From Burkholderia latens (GTDB lineage: Bacteria; Pseudomonadota; Gammaproteobacteria; Burkholderiales; Burkholderiaceae), in assembly GCF_001718795.1 (NCBI RefSeq), contig NZ_CP013438.1:248001-312000 (forward strand): a stretch of DNA of 64,000 nt. Reading direction: 5' to 3'. The notes beneath the pieces were generated by a model that worked only from the letters and a program-made list of their open reading frames with translations, searched no databases and was not told the origin of the DNA. Below, piece after piece: positions 1 to 7,303 of the stretch. Position numbers and translations under genes: made by a program. Positions within the stretch are counted from its first letter, which is position 1; the number at the start of each line of letters is the position of its first letter.

Positions 1-376
1 TGCTGACGATCAGCCCGTCGACGCGCTGCGCGAGCGCCTCGATCAGCGAACGTTCGCGCGCCTGGCTCTCTTCGGTGTCGACGAGCAGCAGCGTGTAGTC
101 GTGCTGGAGCGCGACGCGGTTCGCGCCTTTGACGACGTTCGTGAAATGCGGGTTGCTGATGTCGAGAATCACGACGCCGATGGTCCGCGTGCGCCCCGTA
201 ATCATCGAGCGCGCGAGCGGGTTCGAACGGTAGCCGAGCCGCTCGATCGCTTCCTTGAGCCGCGCTTCCACGCTCGGCGAGAAGCGCTGCGTGCCGTTCA
301 CGTACTTGGATACCGTCGCAACCGACACGCCGGCTTCCGCGGCCACGTCGCGGATCGTCGGGGAAACTCTTTTCAT
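1..376 (-). CDS. LacI-family transcriptional regulator, N-terminal part (cut by window edge)
   Basis: The first 125 codons of a repressor are present; the rest lies left of the window. Residues 6-50 form the LacI helix-turn-helix (TIRDVAAEAGVSVATVSKYV) and hinge (LGYRSNPLARSM), followed by the start of the periplasmic-binding-like effector domain (TRTIGVVILDISNPHF). It is divergent from uronate dehydrogenase, and a perfect 16-bp palindrome lies between them, so I infer that it controls uronic-acid use. A poorer copy of the palindrome sits directly upstream of its own start, consistent with autorepression. The ATG at 376 is the only start that keeps the complete HTH. The effector sugar cannot be read from this fragment. 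Confidence 0.93.
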   Translation of the reverse strand, partial: MKRVSPTIRDVAAEAGVSVATVSKYVNGTQRFSPSVEARLKEAIERLGYRSNPLARSMITGRTRTIGVVILDISNPHFTNVVKGANRVALQHDYTLLLVDTEESQARERSLIEALAQRVDGLIVS

Positions 377-380
377 CGGA

Positions 381-396
381 AGGGTAACGTTTTCGT
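381..396. promoter_or_regulatory. Candidate secondary LacI-type operator
   Basis: The 16 bases match the perfect operator at 518-533 at 11 positions, including the central AACGTTTTC. It lies 5 bases upstream of the regulator's start codon, where binding could block the regulator's own expression. Inferred from similarity only. Confidence 0.4.
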
Positions 397-517
397 TCAA
401 TTGCCCGCGATTGTGGCAGAAAAAGCCGGCCTCCGGCCGTCACTCTGGCATCGGGAAAATGCGGATGATCGCGAACGGCTCCCGCCATTGACGTCCGGGT
501 TTCGTCCCGCGTATAGT

Positions 518-533
518 TGGAAAACGTTTTCCA
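518..533. promoter_or_regulatory. LacI-family operator (perfect palindrome TGGAAAACGTTTTCCA)
   Basis: A perfect 16-bp inverted repeat with the central CG step usual for LacI/GalR operators. It lies between the divergent repressor and uronate dehydrogenase genes, 41 bases before the udh start. Confidence 0.75.
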
Positions 534-574
534 CTTTTCGGTATATCCGGCATGGATTCAAGGAGACAGATTCG

Positions 575-1411
575 ATGAACGCCACCTCCACCGGCGCACG
601 CAAGCCGTTCCGGCGCGTGCTGCTGACCGGCGCGGCCGGCAACCTCGGCCGGCAGTTGCGCGGCGCGCTGGCGAACTGGGCCGACATCGTGCGCGTGAGC
701 GACATCGCCGCGCTCGACGCAGCGGCCGCGCATGAAGAAGCCCGGGTCGTGGACCTGGCGGACCGGCCTGCGGTGATGGACCTCGTCGACGGCGTCGACG
801 CGATCGTCCATCTGGGCGGGATTTCGGTCGATGCGCCGTTCGACGATCTCGTCGACGCGAACATCACCGGCACGTACAACCTGTACGAAGCCGCGCGCAA
901 GCACGGCGTGAAACGGATCGTGTTCGCGAGCTCGAACCATGCGATCGGTTTCCACCCGGTGACGGAAGTGCTCGATGCGGATTCGCCGTTGCGTCCGGAC
1001 AGTCTCTATGGCGTGACGAAGTGCTTCGGCGAGTCGCTGTCGCGCTATTACTTCGACCGCTTCGGGATCGAGACGGTGTGCCTGCGGATCGGCTCATCGT
1101 TCGAAGTCCCGAAGAATCCGCGAATGCTCGTGACCTACCTCAGCTATCGCGACTTCATCGAGCTCGTGCGCTGCTCGTTGCTGACGAACCGCGTCGGGCA
1201 CGCGATTGTCTACGGCGCGTCGGATAACCCGGTGAAGTGGTGGGACAACACGAAAGTCGCGTTCCTTGGCTTCCGGCCGCAGGACAGCTCCGAGCAGTTC
1301 GCCGGGCTGTTCCCGGTGACGGCGCCGACCGCCGACTACGACGATCCGGCGCAGCGCTACCAGGGCGGCGGTTTCGTCGTCGGCGAGCCGATGGAGCGCG
1401 ACGCGAAATAA
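575..1411 (+). CDS. udh: Uronate dehydrogenase (NAD-dependent)
   Basis: Short-chain/extended SDR of 278 residues, close to the roughly 265 of known uronate dehydrogenases. The family oxidises D-galacturonate or D-glucuronate to the aldarolactone with NAD+, the first step of oxidative uronate breakdown in the cytoplasm. Visible features are the Rossmann motif TGAAGNLG near residue 18, the conserved IVHLGGISV segment, the SSNH substrate loop, the YxxxK pair in LYGVTKCFGE, and the conserved C-terminal FLGFRPQDS and RYQGGGFV. The ATG at 575 follows AAGGAGA at good spacing. It is divergent from a LacI-type repressor with an operator in between, so induction by a uronate or aldarate is likely. No dehydratase or transporter genes are in view on this side. 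Confidence 0.9.
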   Translation: MNATSTGARKPFRRVLLTGAAGNLGRQLRGALANWADIVRVSDIAALDAAAAHEEARVVDLADRPAVMDLVDGVDAIVHLGGISVDAPFDDLVDANITGTYNLYEAARKHGVKRIVFASSNHAIGFHPVTEVLDADSPLRPDSLYGVTKCFGESLSRYYFDRFGIETVCLRIGSSFEVPKNPRMLVTYLSYRDFIELVRCSLLTNRVGHAIVYGASDNPVKWWDNTKVAFLGFRPQDSSEQFAGLFPVTAPTADYDDPAQRYQGGGFVVGEPMERDAK

Positions 1412-1440
1412 GCGCGGCGGCGGCCCCGCGGCGCCGGCGA

Positions 1441-1761
1441 TCAGCGCAGGATGTCCGTCGCCTTGTGCCGTTCGTCCACGCCGTCGATCAGGATCAGCGG
1501 GCCGCTCGCGTGCCGTGCGCGCAGCGGCTGGATTTGCCGGTATGCATCCGACTCGTACCACGCCCGTGCGCGAGCGAGATCGGGAAACGCGATCGCGATC
1601 AGGTCGCCGCGCCACACGCCTTCGCGTACGTCGGGCCGCGCGCCGTGAATGACGAAGCGGCCGCCGAACGGCGCGAGCGTGCCGTCGATGCGTTCGAGGT
1701 ATTCGACGATGTCGTCGCACATTTCAACGTCGTGCAGGTGGGCGATGGCGTAGGCGGTCAT
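1441..1761 (-). CDS. DUF1330 (dimeric alpha-beta barrel) protein
   Basis: Small protein of 106 residues beginning MTAYAIAHL. The pattern AYAIAHLHDVE, then FGGRFVIHGA, then a stretch ending IAIAFPDLARARAWYESDAY fits the DUF1330 family of ferredoxin-fold dimers, whose biochemical role is unknown. The chosen ATG at 1761 has a Shine-Dalgarno GGAG six bases upstream; a start at 1806 would lack one. It converges on uronate dehydrogenase with 29 bases between them, and I see no functional link. Confidence 0.82.
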   Translation of the reverse strand: MTAYAIAHLHDVEMCDDIVEYLERIDGTLAPFGGRFVIHGARPDVREGVWRGDLIAIAFPDLARARAWYESDAYRQIQPLRARHASGPLILIDGVDERHKATDILR

Positions 1762-1937
1762 GGCGGGCTCCGGGTATCGATGCAATGTGTTGATCGGTGA
1801 AGCCATGATCGGTGCGCGGCCGGCGCGCGTCGATTACCTGCGACGTAAGCAAATTCATGTGGCCGGGCGCAATGCCGGCCGCTACCTTGCGGCGGCGATG
1901 ACGCGCATGCGCGACGCACGCCGAGCACGCGAAGCGC

Positions 1938-2405
1938 TCACGCGCGCTTGCGAACCGGCCGCGGCCGCGAACGTGGCGCAGGCGTCGGCACCGTATCGCC
2001 GGCCTCGTCGCACAGCTTGCCGAGCATGCGTTGCGCAGCGCCCGCGCAATCCTCGCCGGCGGGCTTGTTCGCGATCTCGTCGATCAGCACCTCCAGGCGC
2101 CGCCGGTTCTGCGCGAGCCGCTGTTCGAGCAGCGCGATTTCGTCGACCTTGTGCCGCAGCGCGGCCAGCAGTTCGTCCCGCGGCCACGCGCCGAGGTCAG
2201 GGGGCAGCACCGCGCGGATTTCATCGAGCGCGAAGCCCGCGCGTTGCGCGCGGTCGATGATCGCGAGCCGCATCAGCGCTTCCGGTCCATATTCCCTATA
2301 GCCGTTCGCCTGGCGACGCGCCGGCTCGAGCAGGCCGCTAGCTTCGTAGAACCGGATGCGCGACGCCGCGATGCCGCTGGCGCGTGCCAGTTCGCCGATT
2401 TTCAT
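1938..2405 (-). CDS. MerR-family transcriptional regulator
   Basis: Regulator of 155 residues. The N-terminal winged HTH is clear (MKIGELARASGIAASRIRFYEASGLL) followed by the second-wing YREYG motif and a coiled-coil dimerisation helix (about residues 75-110). The tail is basic and proline-rich (PTPAPRSRPRP). Cysteines in EDCAGAAQ and GKLCDEA are spaced too loosely to call a metal site. The ATG at 2405 has GGAG six bases upstream. It is divergent from a flavin oxidoreductase, and the intervening DNA holds a promoter with the stretched 19-bp spacer that MerR proteins activate. The inducer is unknown; an electrophile handled by the neighbouring reductase is a reasonable guess. Confidence 0.9.
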   Translation of the reverse strand: MKIGELARASGIAASRIRFYEASGLLEPARRQANGYREYGPEALMRLAIIDRAQRAGFALDEIRAVLPPDLGAWPRDELLAALRHKVDEIALLEQRLAQNRRRLEVLIDEIANKPAGEDCAGAAQRMLGKLCDEAGDTVPTPAPRSRPRPVRKRA

Positions 2406-2423
2406 TTCGTGCTCCAAGGGGGC

Positions 2424-2454
2424 TTGACCTTGAAGCTGACTTTAAAGTTATGGT
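2424..2454 (+). promoter_or_regulatory. MerR-type promoter with 19-bp spacer
   Basis: TTGACC at 2424-2429 and TATGGT at 2449-2454 are separated by 19 bp, the over-long spacing characteristic of MerR-activated promoters. The spacer carries the imperfect dyad CCTTGAAG-CTGA-CTTTAAAG, the expected MerR dimer site. It drives the flavin oxidoreductase at 2483. Confidence 0.75.
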
Positions 2455-2482
2455 TGGGCATCGTCAATCGAGGATGTCCACC

Positions 2483-3724
2483 ATGAACCTGTTTGCGCCA
2501 CTTACGCTGCCCAACGGCGCGGTGATCCCGAACCGGCTCGCCAAGGCCGCGATGGAAGAGAACATGGCCGATGCGGATCACGCGCCGTCCGACGCGCTGC
2601 TGCGCCTGTACCAGGCGTGGGCCGACGGCGGGGCCGGGCTGATCCTGACCGGCAACGTGATGGTCGACGGCCGCGCGATGACGGGGCCGAACGGCGTCGT
2701 GCTCGACGGCGCCGCACATCTCGGCCGCTTCCGGCGCTGGGCGCAGGTCGCGCGCTCCGGCGGCGCGCATGTGTGGATGCAGATCAATCATCCGGGGCGG
2801 CAAATGCAGGCGGCGCTCGGCCAGCCGACACTCGCGCCGTCGGCGGTGCCGCTCGCGCTTGGCGCGCTGTCGAAGCAGTTTCCAGTGCCGAAGGAGATGA
2901 CCGAGGCCGACATCGCCGACGTGCGCGACCGCTTCGTGCTTGCCGCGCAGCTCGCCGAACAAAGCGGCTTTACCGGCGTGCAGATCCACGCGGCGCATGG
3001 TTATCTGCTGAGCCAGTTCCTGTCGCCGCTGACCAATCGCCGACAGGATGCATGGGGCGGCAGCATCGAGCACCGCGCGCGCCTGCTGCTCGACATCGTG
3101 CGCGACTTACGCGCGACGGTATCGCCCGGGTTCGTCGTCGCGGTGAAGCTGAATTCGGCCGATTTTCAGCGCGGCGGCTTCAGCGCGGACGATGCAAAGC
3201 GCGTCGTCGAGCTGCTGAATCCGCTCGGCGTCGATCTCGTCGAGCTGTCGGGCGGCAGCTACGAAGCGCCGGCGATGCAGGGCGACGCGCGCGACGGGCG
3301 CACGCTGGCGCGTGAAGCGTACTTCCTCGAGTTCGCGCGGGACATCGCCGGCGTGGCTGCGATGCCGCTCATGGTCACGGGCGGGATCCGGCGCCGCGCG
3401 GTGGCCGAGCAGGTCGTCGCGAGCGGCGTCGCGATGGTCGGCATCGCGACCGCGTTGTCGATCGATCCGAATCTGCCGCGCGACTGGCGGGCCGGCAAGG
3501 ACAGCGCGCCGGCGCTGCAGCCGATCCGGTGGAAGAACAAGACGCTGGGCTCGCTCGCGAACATGGCCGTCGTGAAGTTTCAGCTCGCGCGGCTGAGCGC
3601 CGGGCGGCGCACGCATCCGCGCGTGTCGCCGCTGCGCGCGCTGGTGTCGCAGCAACTGGCCGCGACGTGCCAGACGCGGCGTTACCGAAAGTGGATGGCG
3701 GGGAGAGCGGCGGCGTCGCGGTGA
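2483..3724 (+). CDS. NADH:flavin oxidoreductase, Old Yellow Enzyme family
   Basis: FMN-dependent TIM-barrel reductase of 413 residues. Conserved points are the start FAPLTLPNGAVIPNR, the MQINHPGRQ segment, HAAHGYLLSQFLSP, the signature NRRQDAWGGSIEHRARLLL, and the phosphate-binding region MPLMVTGGIRR. The protein stops after the barrel, so it lacks the Fe-S/FAD extension of full dienoyl-CoA reductases. Such enzymes reduce activated C=C bonds of electrophiles using NAD(P)H. The ATG at 2483 has GAGG nine bases upstream; an in-frame ATG at 2474 is less well placed. Transcription from the MerR promoter suggests an electrophile-responsive switch. The physiological substrate is not evident. Confidence 0.88.
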   Translation: MNLFAPLTLPNGAVIPNRLAKAAMEENMADADHAPSDALLRLYQAWADGGAGLILTGNVMVDGRAMTGPNGVVLDGAAHLGRFRRWAQVARSGGAHVWMQINHPGRQMQAALGQPTLAPSAVPLALGALSKQFPVPKEMTEADIADVRDRFVLAAQLAEQSGFTGVQIHAAHGYLLSQFLSPLTNRRQDAWGGSIEHRARLLLDIVRDLRATVSPGFVVAVKLNSADFQRGGFSADDAKRVVELLNPLGVDLVELSGGSYEAPAMQGDARDGRTLAREAYFLEFARDIAGVAAMPLMVTGGIRRRAVAEQVVASGVAMVGIATALSIDPNLPRDWRAGKDSAPALQPIRWKNKTLGSLANMAVVKFQLARLSAGRRTHPRVSPLRALVSQQLAATCQTRRYRKWMAGRAAASR

Positions 3725-3760
3725 AGGTCAACGCGGCCCGTTGCGCGGCCGGATGCCGGC

Positions 3761-4084
3761 TCACACCGGATACGCGTCGTCGACCTTCAGGTTCGCGAGC
3801 CGGAACAGCGTGCGCAGCGTTTGCGGATGAATGTCGCGGCGCGCGGCGAGCGACGTCAGCATGAAGTCGAGGACCTTCGCATAGCGCAGCAGCACGAGGC
3901 AGCGCGCGAGATCCGCGTTGCCGCCGCGCATGCTTTCCGCGTATTGAACCATCTGGGTCGACAGCGAGCGCGCCATCTCGAGTTCCATCTGCTGTTTTTC
4001 GGTCCATTCGGGTTGCGGCTGTTCGAGCAGTTTCGCGAGAAAGAGCTGGAACGACGTATCGGACGAATTGGGCAGCGCATCCAT
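3761..4084 (-). CDS. Hypothetical protein, 107 residues, mostly helical
   Basis: I do not recognise a family. The product begins MDALPNSSDTSFQLFLAK and is predicted helical, with a charged middle part (EWTEKQQMELEMARSL) and a C-terminal half rich in Leu and Arg. There is no signal peptide or membrane segment. The ATG at 4084 has GAGG six bases upstream, which makes it preferable to longer in-frame starts. Codon use matches the high-GC neighbours. It converges on the flavin oxidoreductase 36 bases away, and stands alone with about 700 empty bases upstream. Confidence 0.6.
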   Translation of the reverse strand: MDALPNSSDTSFQLFLAKLLEQPQPEWTEKQQMELEMARSLSTQMVQYAESMRGGNADLARCLVLLRYAKVLDFMLTSLAARRDIHPQTLRTLFRLANLKVDDAYPV

Positions 4085-4791
4085 GACGAGCCTCGTTGCT
4101 TGCGTGGGGCGTTCGGGCGATTCCGGCAGACGGATCCCGAACCGGGTTCGTGGCCGCGCCGGCATTGGCGCGGCGGTTGCTGCGTACGAATGCAGATTCC
4201 GTACCAGCGTCGCGAACAGATTGTTGAGCAATGTTGACGCGGGCTGCCGCATCGGCCGGCGCGTCCCGCCGGTACTGGCTCGCACCGAAAATTGAAGTGC
4301 GCTTCCATACGGTGTGTGCGGCTTTGCTCCGCCGCGGGCCCGATCGCGGACCGAGGAAATGCTTCAGCGATGTAACGTAACGCCGCGTCGAAACCGCATG
4401 CGTGTTTCCGTTGCGGAACGGCCGGACCGTCACGGCGTGTGCGCCGGCGATCGCGCACCCGCGGCCGCAGGGCGCCGCGTCGGTCGTGCATGGCGACGAG
4501 TGCCGACGTTTGCAGCACGACGCAAGCCCGCAACCCGTGCGCCGGATGTTTCATAACCGAGACGTTGTCGCCGGCGCGATCCCGATGCGTACGCAACGGA
4601 CGCGCACGCCGTTGCGCCGTTCAACGGGCCGGGCGAATGGGCGGACGATTGACGATGGGGAGCCGAGCAACCGGTGCGAACGATCGCGGCATCATCCCGC
4701 GAGGCTCGACATGAGCGAACGTATGAATGAACGATGCGCCGCGACGGACCCGCGGCGCATCGCCGAACAGCATCGTTCGTGCGTCAGCGCT
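4085..4791. other. Intergenic region without a recognisable gene
   Basis: About 700 bases separate the 107-residue gene from the aldehyde dehydrogenase. Open frames here on both strands lack ribosome sites and family motifs. Codon-position bias is irregular compared with the flanks. The only structure I see is the hairpin at 4732-4762. Confidence 0.6.
4732..4762 (-). terminator. Stem-loop downstream of the aldehyde dehydrogenase
   Basis: A perfect 12-bp stem (CGATGCGCCGCG with its complement) and a 7-base loop, 30 bases beyond the stop of the aldehyde dehydrogenase. On the minus strand it is followed by TTCATTCATA rather than a clean T-run, so it is a weak intrinsic terminator or an RNA-stabilising hairpin. 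Confidence 0.55.
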
Positions 4792-6420
4792 TCAGAAAAT
4801 GAAGCCCGTATTGATGAACTTCGAGTGGTGGTCCGACACGATCGAATCGAGCAGATGCTTGCTGCCTTCGGTTTGCTTCGCGGCGACCATCGACCGGATC
4901 GAGAACGCGCGCAGCGCATCGGTCACCGACAGCGTGCCTTCCGCCGAGTCCTTGCGCCCGGCAAACGGGAACACGTCGGGCCCGCGCTGACACTGGCAGT
5001 TGATGTTGACCCGGCACACCTGATTGACGAGCGGATCGACGAGCGCGCCGATCTGCGCCGGATCCGAACCGAAGATGCTGACCTGCTGGCCGTGCTCGGA
5101 CGTCGTCACGTAGTCGAGCGCGGTTTCGACGTCGTCGAACGCCGCAACCGGAATGATCGGCCCGAACTGTTCCTCGCGATACAGCTTCATCCCTTCGGTC
5201 ACCGGATACACGACGGCCGGATAGAACAGCGTCTTGCTGAACTCGCCGCCCTGATGATTGACGACCTGCGCGCCATGCGCTTTCGCGTCGTCGATCGCGT
5301 CGGTCATGTACGCGGTGCGATGCATGCCCGGCAGCGGCGTGATGCTGACGCCTTTCTCCCATGGCATGCCGATCTTCAGCTGTTCGAGCGCGGCGGTGAA
5401 GCGCTTCAGAAACTCGTCGACGATCGAGCGGTGCACGAGCAGCATCTTCAGCGCGGTACAGCGCTGGCCGTTGAACGACAGCGCGCCGAGCAGACACTCC
5501 TTCACCGTGAGGTCGAGATCGGCGTCGGGCAGCACGATCGCCGCGTTCTTTGCGTCGAGGCCGAGGATCGCGCGCAGCCGGTGCGACTTCGGATGCTGCT
5601 TCTTCAGATGATCGGCGACCTTGCTCGAACCGATCAGCGCGAGCACGTTGATCTTGCCCGATGCGAGCATGTGCGGCACGACCACCGCGCCGGGTGCGTA
5701 GATCGTGTTGATCACGCCTTTCGGGAACGCATCGCGGAACGCTTCAAGCAGCGGCTCGAACAGCAGCGTGCCGTACTGCGGCGGCTTGAACACGACGGTG
5801 TTGCCCATCAACAGCGCGGGAATCAGCGTCGCGAACGTTTCGTTCAGCGGATAGTTGTACGGCCCCATGCACAGCACGACGCCGAGCGGCGTGCGGCGGA
5901 TCTGGCCGATCGTGCCTTCCGCGATCACGAAGCGCGAGTTCGCATTGTCGAGCTCCTTCAGCGCGTCGATCGTTTGCGTCATGTACGTGACGGTGCGATC
6001 GAACTCCTTCTGCGAATCGGCGAGGCTCTTGCCGATCTCCCACATGATCAGGTTCACGACGAGCTCGCGCTGCGCGACCATCCGCTTGATGAAGTCCTGC
6101 ATGCACGCGATGCGCTGCTCGACCTTCATCGTCGGCCACTCGCCGCGGCCCGAATCGTACGCGCGCACCGCGGCGTCGAGCGCCGCGTCGCTTTCCGTCT
6201 CCCCCATCACCGGATAGCTGCCGATCTCCATCTGTTCGACGCTGCCGTCCGGCTGGCGCACGCACACCGGCGAGAGCACGGTCTTGGTCGCGCCGTCCCA
6301 CGGACGCAGTTCGCCGTCGACCAGCGACACGCGCTGGTGGATCGGCGCGGCGAGCCGGAACTCGGCGGGGATGTCTTGATACGCGGGAAACAGCTGCTGC
6401 AGGGAGGCGGAATCGGGCAT
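4792..6420 (-). CDS. NADP-dependent glyceraldehyde-3-phosphate dehydrogenase-like aldehyde dehydrogenase (GapN type)
   Basis: Aldehyde dehydrogenase of 542 residues. The catalytic cysteine is Cys321 in FNGQRCTALK; the oxyanion Asn is in GPYNYPLNE, and the cofactor loop is in ALIGSSKVADHL. The usual general-base motif ELGGK is replaced by GLDAKN, with Asp289 two places later than the normal Glu. The related bacterial GapN branch I know of also has a shifted acidic residue. GapN enzymes oxidise glyceraldehyde-3-phosphate irreversibly to 3-phosphoglycerate with NADP+, bypassing GAPDH and phosphoglycerate kinase. The substrate here is inferred from family resemblance. The ATG at 6420 gives the N-terminus typical of the family; a longer in-frame start at 6528 has no support. 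Confidence 0.82.
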   Translation of the reverse strand: MPDSASLQQLFPAYQDIPAEFRLAAPIHQRVSLVDGELRPWDGATKTVLSPVCVRQPDGSVEQMEIGSYPVMGETESDAALDAAVRAYDSGRGEWPTMKVEQRIACMQDFIKRMVAQRELVVNLIMWEIGKSLADSQKEFDRTVTYMTQTIDALKELDNANSRFVIAEGTIGQIRRTPLGVVLCMGPYNYPLNETFATLIPALLMGNTVVFKPPQYGTLLFEPLLEAFRDAFPKGVINTIYAPGAVVVPHMLASGKINVLALIGSSKVADHLKKQHPKSHRLRAILGLDAKNAAIVLPDADLDLTVKECLLGALSFNGQRCTALKMLLVHRSIVDEFLKRFTAALEQLKIGMPWEKGVSITPLPGMHRTAYMTDAIDDAKAHGAQVVNHQGGEFSKTLFYPAVVYPVTEGMKLYREEQFGPIIPVAAFDDVETALDYVTTSEHGQQVSIFGSDPAQIGALVDPLVNQVCRVNINCQCQRGPDVFPFAGRKDSAEGTLSVTDALRAFSIRSMVAAKQTEGSKHLLDSIVSDHHSKFINTGFIF

Positions 6421-7303
6421 GACGGTCTCGTTTGACGGGTGTCCGGGAAGGACGGGCGATGCGAATCCTGAGCGGTATGTTCGTCGATCCTGAATCGGCA
6501 TGATGACGCGCGCACGACGCTGCGTCACGCGCTGGCGTTGCCTGCCGCAAGGATGACTGGAACCAGTTCCATTAAAAAGGAACCCGGCACCGATTGCAAG
6601 AATTGCCGAACGCGGTGTGACTTGGTGTAAGGCTTTTGTATGACTGTGTCGGAATCCTCAATATAAGCGGTTTGGTGCGCGCGCAAACGTTTCAGTCCGC
6701 CCGAATTGCGCGGATAATGTCCTCGCGCGGTGAAGTAAAAAACGCCCCGAACCTGAGAGACACACGCAGTGAAGAAACAAGAGAAGGTCCGCCGCGCTGC
6801 CGGTACGAGGTCGGCTGCCCGGAGCGCCGGGTCGGGGTTGCCCGGCCCGGCGCGCACCGGACCTCGAGCGATTGGGCCGTCCACGCCGTCCCGCGATTCC
6901 GTTTCCTCTTTCCGACGTATCCCCCGCACAGCACACGCGCGGTCATCACGCACTGCGCTTGTTCTCATTCTTTCGTTTTAATTACGACGCACGCGCATTC
7001 GCGCGCAAAACTGAAAGCAATTCGTCGGAAATCCCCTCCGTCAGCAGGATGGACGTTGCACGAAGGCGACATGCTGGAAATTAACTAATAACGCGAATCA
7101 TTCTCGTTTAATATTTCGCTCCGTTACGAGCCATGACGCGGCGTAACGGCCGCCCGCGCGCCGGCCCGCGCAACGGCGCGATTCCCGGCACGCCGTTCGT
7201 GGTGCGCTGAAAAAGAGTCCGCATCGTCGATGCGCCGGTGGATGAATCGGCGTCGGCCGGCCGCGTTTGCGCTCACCGATTTCCCTCTGCCTTTACTTCA
7301 ACG
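6421..7303. other. Divergent intergenic region upstream of the siderophore receptor
   Basis: Some 880 bases separate the divergent aldehyde dehydrogenase and TonB-dependent receptor. Several short open frames occur, but none shows a ribosome site plus family motif. The region contains the Fur box at 7087-7105 and an AT-richer stretch (6,960-7,120) suited to the receptor promoter. Confidence 0.55.
7087..7105 (+). promoter_or_regulatory. Fur box upstream of the siderophore receptor
   Basis: The 19 bases AATAACGCGAATCATTCTC match the classical Fur consensus at 14 of 19 positions, with the AATCATT core intact. It lies about 200 bases before the receptor start, so iron repression of the receptor is expected. 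Confidence 0.75.

Noticed and set aside
4402..6435. 677-residue plus-strand frame opposite the aldehyde dehydrogenase
   Set aside because: Composition is typical of an antisense shadow (Arg, His, Asp, Glu), and the minus strand carries all aldehyde dehydrogenase motifs.
6769..6981. 70-residue plus-strand frame before the siderophore receptor
   Set aside because: No ribosome site, low-complexity Arg/Ser/Pro content, and no similarity that I recognise.
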